Shown here in pieces: positions 12,206-22,974 of a stretch of 64,000 bases of DNA (position 1 is the stretch's first letter; the number at the start of each line of letters is the position of its first letter). The notes below the pieces were generated by a model. It was not told where the DNA came from. It ran no database searches and saw nothing but the letters and a program-made list of their open reading frames with translations. Source of the DNA: Meandrina meandrites (taxonomy: Eukaryota > Cnidaria > Anthozoa > Scleractinia > Meandrinidae). The position numbers and the translations under genes are program-made. The stretch spans positions 28,805,126-28,869,125 of the forward strand of contig OY855906.1 in NCBI GenBank assembly GCA_963693305.1, written 5' to 3'.

Positions 12206-12818
12206 TTCAGGGATAAACGTCAGTAGAAAAGAATTCAAGTAAAACTCAACAAGAAATCGCGGCGTAGAACTCAAAGCAAAATACTCCCGGGCAGTTAGAA
12301 AGGACCGATTCTATGTATAAACGAAAGACACAAATTATATTTGATGTGTTTTATTAGATTTAGTAAACAGAAATCTTTACATTTTTTAAAAGAAAAAGGC
12401 TAAACATTTTCAAGACAGCGTTTGACCTTGTATCTTATGTCGTCAGTATCGGATGTCGCGCTACAAGATAACACAGCTTTTGTCAAACAGTCATTCAACA
12501 CAGAAGTTGTTCAGGAATAAACGTCAGTAGAAAAGAAATCAAGTTTAACTCAACAAGAAAGCACTACGTAGAACTTAAAGCAAAATACTCCCGGGCAGTT
12601 AGAAAGGACTAATTCTAAGTATAAGTGAAAGAGACTAATTATATTTGATGTGTTTTATAAGATTTAGTAAACAGAAATCTTTATTCTTTTTTTAAAAACG
12701 AAAGGGCTCAACAATTTCAAGACAGCGTATGACCTTCTATCATATGTCGTCAGTATCAGATATCTCCCTGCAACATAACGCAACTTTTGTCGAACAATCA
12801 TTCAACACAGAAGTTGTC
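12206..12818. repeat. tandem duplication, unit about 305 bp
   Basis: Unit 1 is 12206-12510 and unit 2 is 12511-12818. Shared blocks include GGGATAAACGTCAGTAG/GGAATAAACGTCAGTAG, ATACTCCCGGGCAGTTAG, TTAGTAAACAGAAATC and CATTCAACACAGAAGTTG. The copies differ at many single bases, so the duplication is not recent. No gene in it. Confidence 0.85.
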
Positions 12819-13430
12819 AGCTATTTTTATTAACTTTCTTGAAATTTTCTGTCAAATCTCCTGAAAATTCTTAAAGACCCCTTGTGAAACGTCATCGCTT
12901 CTGCATGCATTGCGTGCCGTTTTTTCTTAAAACCCGAGCCTGATAAACTATTTATTGATGGAAAATTTGTTCCTATGTAGATCGAATTTACATACTGTTT
13001 TGAGAACAGCTTGGTTTATCATGATATTTAAACAATAGACCAATTTATGTCCTCATAAATTTAAGTTAATGGGACAACCATGAGCGATTACGTGCTGGTT
13101 GCGTGACATGCTATAAGCTAGAGGGTAGGGTTTCACAGTCTAAAGTTTAGGGTTATCACATGCATAAGTAATGCAAACTGTTGGCTGAGCCAATCAGAAT
13201 TGACTGGTATTTTACTGTCAATCGATCCCTAGGCATCGAGCACAAGTTTATAAGTGTGTTCATTCATTCCTTTGCTGCGAGAAAGCAAACTGTATTTGTC
13301 TTGTTCTACGACGTGTTTTTGAAGGTTGCTTCGTCAATAAGTCTCGCAGCCGTTCAACTTGTTTCTTCGCTCTTTTCTGAGACGGTGTCTCTACCCTGTG
13401 AGGCGATTTTACGTTTCAAGCCTGCAAATC
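12819..13430. other. non-coding stretch, possibly DIRS 5' leader at its right end
   Basis: No feature recognised. The last 100-250 bp (from about 13180) directly precede the DIRS gag ATG and could be its leader or terminal repeat; I could not find a matching repeat on the other side of the element. Confidence 0.3.
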
Positions 13431-13480
13431 ATGCCGCCACGAGCACGCCGGTCGACTTCCCGCCCAAGCGCACAAATGTA

Positions 13481-16400
13481 CAGAGGTACCCAACGGAACC
13501 GCTCCACAAAATATCCGCTCTGCAAGTTGAACTTGAACTGGCTGGCAAATTTAGGAATGAGATCCAGCGCTTGCTGGGACGGTTTTCCTTGGAGAAAATT
13601 TGCTGGGATTTTATAAAATATCGATTGTACCTGGGAAAAATGAACCAAAATCCTTTTGCTGGCTAAGAAGAAAACGACGCGCGGACAAACGAAAATTTAA
13701 TAACTGACTAACTTGCATTTGTAAACCATAAAAAGTAATTGTTAACTTTATTTCTATTGTTTTTCTGCTGTCACTGAAGAGGCAAAACAGATCTGTTTCC
13801 TTTTCTGTATGTAATACGAGCATATGAACGATTTGGAGTCAGTTGAACAGCGCGCTCGGCCCAAAGCGAATGTGTGGCTTTCTAGCCAGCGTTTTCTGAA
13901 TAACTACGCAGAGGATAACCAGCTTGACCGAAAAGGTTCTTGGTGAGTATCGAGTGGTCCCTTTTCTCTGTCGATTAAGAAGCCTTGAGCAGTTTGAGCG
14001 GCGTTTGATGTAAATATCGTGTTCAACTTTTCAGCTGGCCGGGACGATGGGATGTAAAAAACACGCGTTATTCAAGGTCATTCAGGTGGTGTATTACGGT
14101 ATATTTTAAAGCAGCTGCCTCAAATTGTAAGTACAGTGTAAATAGTCTTTTGTGTAGCTCTCACCTGCATGAAAATAATACCATTTAACGAGGTTTTCGT
14201 TAGCTGGAGGATACCATTCATGAACACGTATTTTCATTGTTCGCTAAATCCGAACGAAACAAAATCGGAAATGAAAAGAGACCATTCATTCGACCTCGAA
14301 AAGATATTAGCAGATCATTTTGATCCATAAGGCATTGACCTTATATAATTACAAAAATAGATTAACGAATAAAAGCCCGCATTTTATTATGCAACTGTAA
14401 CGGTAAACGGACGGCACAGTTTTAAGATTTAAATTTAGGCGCGCGTGTGCTAGATAACGTCTGGATCACTTCTGGATCTGTTTCTTGATGCACGTAACCT
14501 TTCATAATGGTCTTTGTGTCAGTTACTTTCTGGCAAAGTATAATCTTGTGTTCAGGTCAGAAGGGCCTGAGAGACCTTAAAACTATAAGCATGATAACGA
14601 GTCGAGAAAACGATCCCACGAACAAATGTCTAAACATGATCGGATATCTGGCAATTAATTATTTATTTCCGGTTTCGTAAATCATTTTTTACAACATGAT
14701 TTTCATGTTGCTTCTGCCAGAAACATTTTTTGTGATTCATACTCCGATGAGAAACACAATAATTGCAGTTTGTTCAATTTATTTCCCTTTGAAGCATTTT
14801 CAGCCAATTGATTCGTTCATTTCCGTTTTCTGAACATCCCCATGACGGGACTGGTATAATCGAATTGTCTGAGTATTCTGTGCTTGTCGCCATGGTTGCA
14901 GAATACCGCACCTATTTGTGACTCATACTCCGATGAAAAACAAAACAATTACGGCCGTTAAATTTAAGAGTTTTCTAAAACATCAACAACAAAGATGAGA
15001 AGAACTTTCGTACTCGTTTCGACGCGATAATTATTTTGTGCTTGTCGCCATGGTTGCAGAATACCGCTCATGTGAGCAGTGCTTGCATTGGTTTTTGTGA
15101 CTCATACTCCGATGAGAAACAAAATAATTATGGCCGTTAGTTTTAAGATTTTTCTAAAACATCAACAACAAAGATGCGAAGAACTTTCGAAGTCGTTTGG
15201 ACGCGATAATTATTTTGTGCTTGTCGCCATGGTTGCAGACTACCGCTCATGTGAGCAGTGCTTGCATTGGTTTTTGTGACTCATACTCCGATGAGAAACA
15301 AAATAATTATGGCCGTTAGTTTAAAGATTTTTCTAAAACATCAACAACAAAGATGAGAAGAATTTTCGAAGTCGTTTGGACGCGATAATTATTTTGTGCT
15401 TGTCGCCATGGTTGCAGAATACCGCTCATGTGAGCAGTGCTTGCATTGGTTTTTGTGACTCATACTCCGATGAGAAACAAAATAATTATGGCCGTTTGTT
15501 TAAAGATTTTTCTAAAACATCAACAACAAAGATGAGAAGAATTTTCGAAGTCGTTTGGACGCGATAATTATTTTGTGCTTGTCGCCATGGTTGCAGAATA
15601 CCGCTCATGTGAGCAGTGCTTGCATTGGTTTTTGTGACTCATACTCCGATGAGAAACAAAATAATTATGGCCGTTTGTTTTAAGATTTTTCTAAAACATC
15701 AACAACAAAGATGCGAAGAACTTTCGAAGTCGTTTGGACGCGATAATTATTTTGTGCTTGTCGCCATGGTTGCAGAATACCGCTCATGTGAGCAGTGCTT
15801 GCATTGGTTTTTGTTACTCATGCTCCGATGAGAAACAAAATAATTATGGCCGTTAGTTTTAAGATTTTTCTAAAACATCAACAACAAAGATGCGAAGAAC
15901 TTTCGAAGTCGTTTGGACGCGATAATTATTTTGTGCTTGTCGCCATGGTTGCAGAATACCGCTCATGTGAGCAGTGCTTGCATTGGTTTTTGTGACTCAT
16001 ACTCCGATGAGAAACAAAATAATTATGGCCGTTTGTTTAAAGATTTTTGTAAAACATCAACAACAAAGATGGGAAGAATTTTCGAAGTCGTTTGGACGCG
16101 ATAATTATTTTGTGCTTGTCGCCATGGTTGCAGAATACCGCTCATGTGAGCAGTGCTTGCATTGGTTTTTGTGACTCATACTCCGATGAGAAACAAAATA
16201 ATTATGGCCGTTAGTTTTAAGATTTTTCTAAAACATCAACAACAAAAATGACAATCATTCTCGGATTTGGTTCGCCATAATAGAAGTATCATACATTCAA
16301 AAGTGAAGTAAAACAAAGTAATAAATTTAATATTGTGTCCTTGTCGCTATCGCCTCCGTTCATCCTATAGACTGTGCCTTGCTGGCATAATTTTGAACAT

Positions 16401-17268
16401 CTAATTGCGCCGTACGTCCAATGACTGTGCCTCGCTGGCATTTTTAAGCTTCTAACTGTGTCGTTCATCAAAAAGACTGTACTTTGCCAACATGTACTTG
16501 AAACATCTAAACGTACTATCCATGCAATAGATTCTGGAAGAAAAATCATTTTACACCGTGTTGTTGGCCTTTCACATCCCGTCCATCAAATAGAATTAAT
16601 GGTTAAATTATGTCTTTTATCTTGATGATATAAATGGCATTTACATCTGAAAAGACAGTGAGTTCTAAAAATGTTTTGTTTAGAATTCAACCTGTTTAGC
16701 TGACATTTTGTTCTATAAAAAAATCGACAAAAGGATTTGTGCTGAAATAGTTCAAGCTGCATTCGCGTTCAGATTTATTGATGTGTTCATCAGTTTTAAT
16801 CTTGAGGTAAGTGACAAGTCATTTTTAGTTATAAAGTAAACAAAGTATTTTGTCTTAGACAAAAACAAGTAAAAAGACACTATTTTCATAAAGAAATTTT
16901 CCGGAATTGTCTGTTTAAGGGCACAAACCACTTTTTTCGAGTAAAACTACTGGCTGGCAAAAGAGGACAGAAAATTAACATACCTTGCAGAAAAAGGTGA
17001 ATAAATGTTCCTGGCTGGGAAACCAGGACAAAAACAAACATTGCTGGCAAAAAAGGGTAAACAAATGTTCCTGGCTGGGAAAAAGTCAGAACATTATGGA
17101 TGCTGGCTGGCGAAAACGGCTATTAAATAATTGCTAGCTGGCTCTGAAGAGCGGATATTTTTTCCCACGGTAGTTAAAAATTAACTGAAAATGCCTTTGC
17201 GCATGCCCATTTATCATCTAGGCCACTAATGAATGGATTTTGATAATGACCTTCGTTGGGTACCTCTG
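13481..17268 (+). mobile_element. 3788-bp non-autonomous TIR transposon, copy 1 (6-bp TSD AATGTA)
   Basis: Termini are CAGAGGTACCCAACG and its exact complement CGTTGGGTACCTCTG (15-bp TIRs). The flanks are AATGTA at 13475-13480 and 17269-17274, and removing element plus one TSD restores the DIRS gag frame across ATG-TAT. Subterminal regions on both sides are rich in GCTGG motifs (for example 13538-13665 and 16950-17145), like transposase binding sites. The middle holds a 179-bp satellite. No transposase frame. The CAGAGG end resembles hAT termini but the 6-bp duplication is shorter than the usual 8, so the superfamily is open. Confidence 0.92.
14880..16247. repeat. 179-bp satellite inside the TIR transposon (copy 1, about 7.6 units)
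   Basis: Units begin with TGCTTGTCGCCATGGTTGCA near 14880, 15039, 15218, 15397, 15576, 15755, 15934 and 16113. The first unit lacks a 20-odd-base piece. Units are nearly identical, differing at single sites (for example GCGAAGAACTTTC against GAGAAGAATTTTC), with two types partly alternating, suggesting higher-order copying. The repeated 63-66-aa frames they create are artefacts of the period. Confidence 0.95.
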
Positions 17269-17274
17269 AATGTA

Positions 17275-18330
17275 TATCGACCCGGCCACGTTTGGAGCCC
17301 TATCCATCGCCAACCTTCGCTCTCTTTGCGTTCAACATGAGATACAGTCGACAGGAGTCGGAAAGACTCTCGAACGTCGGCTCCGGGAGCTGAACAATCC
17401 ACCTCCAACTCGGCAAAACATCAATGAACATGAATCAACAGCTCCAAACATTGACGTAACGACAGCACAAAGGCAAGAGCGCCCTGAGTTTACAGACGGC
17501 CAGATGCAGACAATCCAGCAATTAATTGCGGACACTGTGAAACAATCTACCAGGGAGATAGCGACCGAAGCTGCTAGGGTCGCTGTGAATGCTTCGTCGA
17601 GCCTCCTTCCCCAAAGGCCCGCGTCGCTTGTGCCTGGCACAGCGCCCGACACTACAGTTCGCACGAACACTGCGGCGGTAAGCTTCGCATCGCCCTTCCA
17701 AGACATCCCAGGGTAGTATATTAAAGACATCCAAAGTGGTGAGTTTTTTGATCTTTCAAAATTACTTCCTAAGAGCCTGTCCCTGCACGACGAGGATGAT
17801 AATCTTGTCCTATCGTTAGAAAATTCCGTTGTTAAGGTGTCGAAGAAATCGAAGCCGACGGCCTCGTCGTCAATCACCGACATTGAACAGTGGACCACTG
17901 CCTTCACGTCCTACATGAGTGTACTAATCGACAAGTTTCCATCAAGATCGCAGGAACTCTTGCAATACATTAGTTTAATTAGATATGCGGCCCGTGTACA
18001 CAAAGGGTTAGGCTGGGCCATTTATGATTTTAAGTTTCGCCAGAAAGCTAGTGTAAATAAGTCTCTTAATTGGTCATTGGTTGACACTCAGCTTTGGTTA
18101 ACTATTTTTACCGTCTCACCAGCGGTTCTCAAGGAAGAGTATCCGCTTTTTTTCTAACGGACCCCAGCGCAGTGTCTCTACATCAGGGGGCGCAAACAGA
18201 GGCACATGCAACTTCTACAATAGGAGTGGCACATGTACTAGAGACCCCTGCTATTTTAGACATGTCTGCAACAGATGCAGCGGATCGCATCCACGGGTTG
18301 ACTGTCCTGCCCACCCTGTGCGGCAACCAG
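17275..18330 (+). pseudogene. DIRS gag-like protein: SAP-like N terminus, zinc fingers at the C terminus
   Basis: The frame resumes at 17275 after the nested element. Residues encoded at about 17290-17390 (LRSLCVQHEIQSTGVGKTLERR) look like a SAP helix-extended-helix motif, which binds nucleic acid. A stop follows at 17714, and another frame continues at 17717-18157 with a conserved helical gag region. At about 18185-18305 a third frame reads a cysteine-rich segment, TCNFYNRSGTCTRDPCYFRH then CNRCSGSHPRVDC: a CCCH-type finger followed by a C-x2-C-x4-H-x4-C knuckle. At least two disruptions make it non-functional. The host role is inferred as the particle or RNA-binding protein of the DIRS element. 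Confidence 0.7.
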
Positions 18331-18399
18331 AGCGGGAAGGGGGGAGGAATAGAGATGGTGACCATGGAAACGCAAAGGCAAGTTCCTCCCACCGAAAGT

Positions 18400-19745
18400 G
18401 AGAGCAATACTTGCCCCCTCCCGACCCCCATTAATGTACAACAACTTCAGGAAACATTGACTAATCATCCGGATCAGGAATTTGTCTCGCAATTGTGTAA
18501 CAATCTTAGGTATGGGGCCAATGTGGGCTTTACTGGGAGACGTGTCGCTAGATTCTCTAGGAATCTGCCCACTGCCCTTTCCCAACCAAATATTGTTTCA
18601 GAAAACCTTTCCAGGGTGGTGGCCCTTGGGCGAGTTGCAGGCCCTTTCCCCACCACACCCCTCCCCAATTTCCAGGTGTCACCCATCGGATTGGTTCCTA
18701 AAAAAACATTCTACAAAGTTTAGGACGATCTTTCACTTATCTTTCCCAAAATCTGGAGAGACGAGTATCAACTCTTCAATTCCCAAGGAGGATTTCAGCC
18801 AACCTCGTCCCCAGGGCTTTTCAAAAGCCCTGGGAACGAGGTTGGATTTCAGCCTCCAGTATATAACAATCGACAATGCTATCCAAGGGATTTCGAGCCT
18901 CGGCCAGTGGTGCTTTCTCGCGAAAACCGACATCGAGTCAGCGTTTCGCCTCATCCCTCTCAGGCCTTCAGATTACGAGCTATTCGGCATGCATTGGGAG
19001 GGGAGCTACTACTATGACAAAGTTCTTCCCTTTGGCTTAAGGAGTGCCCCTTACCTGTTCAATTTACTGTCCGCTGCGATGGAGTGGATCCTCCTCAATC
19101 ATTGCCTTGTTTCGTTTGTTCTCTGTGCCAGCAGAGCTTGAATAGCATGCTCTTGACCTTCAGGAATCTGGGCATACCCATTGCAGCCAACAAAACAGAG
19201 GGCCATTCTACTACCATTGAGTTCACGGGAATTATCCTGGACACTCTCCGGACGGAGGCCAGTCTCCCAGCAGATAAGGTAGAACGGATACAGGCCTCCC
19301 TTGCCCTCTTTCAAACAAAAAGGACATGCACCCTTAAGGAATTACAGTCACTCATTGGGACTTTGAACTTTGCGTGCAAAGTTATCCCTCCTGGGAGACC
19401 CTTTCTCCAACGTATGATTGAGCTAACTCGTAAAGTCGTTAAACCTCACCACCACATTAAATTAAGCAAGGGTTTCTTCAAGGATATCACTATGTGGCAA
19501 CAGTTTATTCACAATTGGAATGGGGCCGGGTTTTTCCTCCCTACTTCATGGCTAGACTCTGACTCCTTAGAACTCCATACTGATGCCTCAGGCACACTTG
19601 GGTACGGTGGGATATTAGGTCAGAAATGGTTTCAGGGTAGGTGGGAGACTCGCCACCAGCTTAATGCCCCAGGTATAAGCATTGCCTGGCAAGAGTTATT
19701 TGCTTTAGTGGTAGCATGCCACCTATGGGGCATGCTGCTGAATTC
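18400..19745 (+). pseudogene. DIRS reverse transcriptase-RNase H, catalytic box deleted
   Basis: N-terminal RT block at 18420-18710 ends in SPIGLVPKK, with a frameshift near 18715. The palm follows in another frame: KTDIESAFRLIPL (first catalytic Asp region) and VLPFGLRSAPYLFN at about 19020-19065. The YxDD segment expected some 20 residues later is absent: the sequence passes from the WILLNH segment (about 19090) to SLCQQSLNSMLL (about 19125). Then comes the DIRS thumb and an RNase H start (LELHTDASGTLGYGGILG near 19565, SIAWQELFALVV near 19680), cut at about 19740 before the later catalytic residues. RT and RNase H must both be dead. Confidence 0.82.
18801..18843. mobile_element. 43-bp palindromic mini-insertion in the DIRS RT frame
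   Basis: Arms of 21 bp around a single C: AACCTCGTCCCCAGGGCTTTT and its complement, one mismatch. It is flanked by GGATTTCAGCC at 18790-18800 and 18844-18854, an apparent target duplication (9 to 11 bp depending on where the ends are placed). The insert plus duplication is 54 bp, adding 18 in-frame codons to the RT. It looks like a transposon reduced to its two TIRs. Confidence 0.8.
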
Positions 19746-20444
19746 TTGCGCCTGCAGTTGATTTGCCGGGGCATCAAGCGTTCCCAGGGCGATTCTACCC
19801 GCATTCGACTCCCTATTACAATACACCACCTAAAATTGTTTTTCCAACTTCTCGCAATCCCAACTACCAATAACTATGACTCTATTATGATATGGGCAGC
19901 CATGACCTTAGCCTTTTTTGGTTTCCTCCACTTGGGAGAAATGACCTGCAACTCACCCTATTCATGTACAATTCACTTGTCTCCAGGGGACGTAACCTTT
20001 TCCCCTAGTTTTCAAAACCCTGAACATATGTCAGTTAGGATAAAAATATCCAAAACCGACCCTTTTCGCTCGGGTCAGACTATTGTTATTGGCAAGACTG
20101 ACCAGAGGGTCTTCCCTGTTTTGGCTATGAAAAATTATTTGTCCTACCGGGGGAACACAACAGGTCCACTCTTTAAGCACTTGTCTGGGGCTCCCCTCAC
20201 AAAAGCGAGTCTTACCTCTGAAACTAGGCAGCTTCTCTCTATGTCAGGTTTTCAGCCCTCTCAGTATGCGGGACATAGCTATAGAATTGGGGCTGCCACA
20301 ACCTCTGCTTCTGTGGGCCTTCCCCCTTGGCTAATAAAAACACTTGGACGCTGGTCCTCTGACTGCTACGAAAGATATGTTCAGTGCCCACATTCCCTTC
20401 TTTCTGGGGTTTCTCGCCAGTTGTTAGGCGATACCTTTAATTAG
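19746..20444 (+). pseudogene. DIRS tyrosine recombinase, N-terminally truncated
   Basis: Catalytic-domain part of a phage-integrase-fold recombinase. Seen: AFFGFLHLGEMT near 19910 (first catalytic Arg position occupied by His), AGHSYRIGAATTSASVG (H-x2-R box) near 20270, and LGRWSSDCYERYV near 20345 with the nucleophilic Tyr. Family role: inserts the circular DIRS cDNA. The N-terminal core-binding domain is missing because the frame is fused to the RNase H remnant. Arg to His at the first catalytic position (CAC where CGC would be expected) fits CpG decay and would abolish strand cleavage. Confidence 0.85.
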
Positions 20445-20599
20445 TTTATTAGCTACCTATTTTAAGGGTTGGGGTTGTTTCGTCTATGGGGAATACACTT
20501 CGTGTATTTGTGGGGATGAAGTGCTCCCATACAGGCACTGTTGGCCCCATAGACTCACAGAATTGATGGGTTGCCATGGTAACCATGAGTCTAAACTCC

Positions 20600-20800
20600 C
20601 TTAGGACTAGGAACCTCTTTCAGGGTATTGTGACCTGCAGCCCTGAGGGGGAGTAGGGACCTTTTCAGGGTATTGTGACCTGCAGCCCTGAAAGGGAGTA
20701 AGGACCTCTTTCGGGGTATTGTGACTGCAGCCCCGAAGAGGATTAGGAACCTCTCCCAGGGGTTTGTGACCTGCATCCCCGGAGAGGAGGGGGCTTTGAC
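20600..20800. repeat. GC-rich tandem repeat behind the DIRS element, about 4 units
   Basis: Units of about 50 bp built from AGGAACCTCTTTCAGGG, TATTGTGACCTGCAGCCC and TGAGGGGGAGTAGGGACC variants. Each unit can fold, as CTCTTTCAGGG pairs with CCCTGAAAGGGAG. It may be part of the DIRS 3' region. From 20800 to 21150 I see only low-complexity AT-rich and T-rich sequence. Confidence 0.75.
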
Positions 20801-21153
20801 CCCCTTACCAAGCCAGATTAGTGATTCATTCATTTACGGCTTTTAGTTCCACTGGCCTGCTATTGGAGTACTTCATTCCCAACCCCATTACCCCACATAA
20901 TTGTTGTGTTCTCGTTTTCTCATGGGTTGGGAGCATTAACGACTTGTATATTCTTTTCAAACATGTTACAGGAGGCATGCATAGGCTAATGAGGTAATTG
21001 TTTTCCAAACTCCAAGACGGCTATGGGTAACAATTACTTTGCCGTCATTTATTATTTTTGTGTTAGATATTTTTATGTGTTGTTTTTTATGTATTGTTCC
21101 CTTAGTTTATTCGAATTCTTTCTTTCTTTTCTTTTTTTTTTGTTTATCTGCGC

Positions 21154-21546
21154 GTGGGTGTGTACGGAATCCTCTTAGGAGCCGCAGCGGTGCAGCATAT
21201 TAGCATACACAACGAGCTTTCAAATGACCCATTCGAAAAGGAATATATAGATTTTAAACTACTCTCTCTTAATGTTCGGGGGATTCGTTCGTCTACCAAG
21301 AGGAAAGCACTCTTCACTTGGCTTAGTGAGCGAAAGTACGACATAATCTTCCTTCAAGAAACTTACAGTACTGCCGAGGTTGAAGATATTTGGAAGACAC
21401 AATGGCGAGGTAAGCTGCATTTTGCACATGGCTCTAATCGTAGTTGCGGGGTGATGATTTTAGTGAGAAGTGACCTAGATCTTGATCTTAAATCCGTCAA
21501 GTGTGATGATGAAGGCCGCTGGATTATAATAGAGGTACTGAGCTGA
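21154..21546 (+). pseudogene. L1/Tx1-like LINE ORF2, endonuclease N-terminal half
   Basis: Frame reads LLSLNVRGIRSSTKR, then DIIFLQETY (catalytic Glu of the APE endonuclease) and GVMILVRSDLD. It stops in an AGCTG microsatellite at about 21539-21555. The missing continuation begins at about 32637, where the next residues of the same domain appear (LQGSLFLFVNIYAPN). No ATG is evident at the 5' end, so the start is unknown. The split is caused by the insertion at about 21556-32636. Confidence 0.85.
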
Positions 21547-21789
21547 GCTGAGCTGAGGTACAAACGTGTTCCAAACTAAAATGGGTTTTTCCAAACTTCC
21601 TTTTTACCGTCGACCATAAGTGTATGGCTCGGAGCCTGTATTGTGTTCATTGTGGATCATAATATTTTCAACAACAACCAAAGTTGTACAGTGAAGAAAG
21701 CCTTTATTTCAGCAGGGCAATTTGATAGACAGTTAAGTTACACGTGAACGGCAGTTCTGAATTAAAAGTCTGAATTTAGTGGGAATTTT

Positions 21790-22205
21790 TCTAGATGCAA
21801 AAATTCTGCATCTTGCTAAGTGACAAAATAGCTCAAAATTCACTGAAACCGTGATGCAAAAATTCTGCACTTTGTTAAATGGCTAAATGGCCCAAAATTC
21901 ACTGAAACCAAGATGCAAAAATTTTGCATCTTCCTAAATGACTAAATAGCCCTAAATTCACTGAAACCGTGACGCAAAAATTATGCATCTCGCTCAATGA
22001 CTAAGTAACCCAAAATTCACTGAAACCGTGATGCAAAAATTCTGCATCTTCCTAAATGACTAAATAGCCCAAAATTCACTGAAACCGTGATGCAAAAATT
22101 TTGCATCTTCCTAACTGACTAAATAGCCCAAAATTCACTGAAACCGTGATGCAAAAATTCTGCACTTTGTTAAATGACTAAATGGCCCAAAATTCACTGA
22201 AAGAT
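21790..22205 (+). repeat. minisatellite, about 60-bp unit, left arm (about 7 units)
   Basis: The unit contains GATGCAAAAATTCTGCATC, nearly its own complement, followed by a TTCCTAAATGACTAAATAG spacer and CCCAAAATTCACTGAAACCG. Units differ at a few positions (CATCTTCC, CACTTTGT, CATCTCGC variants). Confidence 0.95.
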
Positions 22206-22280
22206 GAAGATGAAATAATGAATATATGAAATCATATATTTGAACTTTGGATGAACTAATTCAATGACCAGCTCCCAGTT

Positions 22281-22352
22281 GGCTTGTTAGCTCAATTGGT
22301 TAGAGCGCTGCACTGGTATCGCAGAGGTCAGGGTTCGAGTCCCGACAAGCCT
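22281..22352 (+). tRNA. tRNA-Thr(GGT)-like sequence, probable SINE head
   Basis: A perfect 7-bp acceptor stem (GGCTTGT with ACAAGCC), a D-arm TAGCTCAATTGGTTAGAGC, and an anticodon loop CTGGTAT give anticodon GGT. The T-arm (GGGTTCGAGTCCC) lacks a base, and the anticodon stem has one mismatch. GGT is not a normal cytosolic eukaryotic Thr anticodon. The downstream TGATTTCTTCAGGCTTTATT tail resembles a tRNA-derived SINE common in corals, so I favour a SINE over a working tRNA gene. Confidence 0.55.
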
Positions 22353-22974
22353 GATTTCTTCAGGCTTTATTTTCACGACTGCTTAAGTTGTGTTCATAAC
22401 TTCGAGGATCCTCTCTTCATTTAAGCATAAAACATTGCATGTGGCTAAAATTGGCTTGTTACTGACAAATGCTGGACGTAATAATTGTCATCTGATGAGA
22501 TGTACAATTGTATACAATCTTATACAACTGTCCTTTCTAGTTTTTCCACTTTGAAAGGTTTCTCTGTTCTTCTTTCACCTGTAAAATATTAAATTAAATG
22601 TATTCCCGATTAACCTTGTTGAATAGTGTCTCAGCCTGTGTACTGCAACAACAAAATGGGGGATAACCGATCGACAATGTAAAAAAAAGATAAAACAACA
22701 ACAACAGTGTAATATTTTGCACTCTAATGAAGCCTATTAGCTGTTTGGAGAGTTTCACACTGGTATTTAGGCCAGTATTTGATTTGTTTCCGAACAATTA
22801 TTATTATTAAAACACACGTAGCTGTAACAATTTCAGCAAATATTATTGTATCCACTACAAGTTTGTGCAAACAAAGTCGGGTGTTATGCTTCAGCGAATC
22901 CGGAATGTCAGCATCCAGTTTATACCCGTAAGCTGTCCAGTTGGTTTTTAAAAGAAGTATAAGCCTATGTACAT

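Larger units (their letters stand above)
13431..20444 (+). mobile_element. decayed DIRS-type (tyrosine recombinase) retrotransposon with nested insertion
   Basis: Order on the + strand: gag (13431-13480 and 17275 to about 18330), RT and RNase H (about 18400-19740), tyrosine recombinase (about 19740-20444). This order and the recombinase in place of an integrase define DIRS elements. The gag ATG exon MPPRARRSTSRPSAQM is separated from the rest by the 3788-bp element at 13481-17268. Further damage: several frameshifts, a deletion removing the RT YxDD box, a deletion fusing RNase H to the recombinase, and a 54-bp in-frame insertion. The terminal repeats expected for DIRS were not located. Confidence 0.85.

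Noticed and set aside
13181..13666. A 161-aa frame upstream of the satellite, a candidate host gene.
   Set aside because: It runs from DIRS leader sequence in the wrong frame straight into the TIR of the nested transposon at 13481.
15079..16174. Series of 63-71-aa frames repeating every 179 bp, resembling a small gene family.
   Set aside because: They are the same satellite unit translated again and again, with no domain, and they recur in copy 2 in the opposite orientation.
13475..17274. 6-bp duplications considered as evidence of a Polinton.
   Set aside because: The element is under 4 kb, has 15-bp TIRs and none of the Polinton genes.
21790..22205. Regular 60-bp repeats that look array-like, as in a CRISPR.
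   Set aside because: The whole unit repeats with no unique spacers, in an animal genome; it is a minisatellite.
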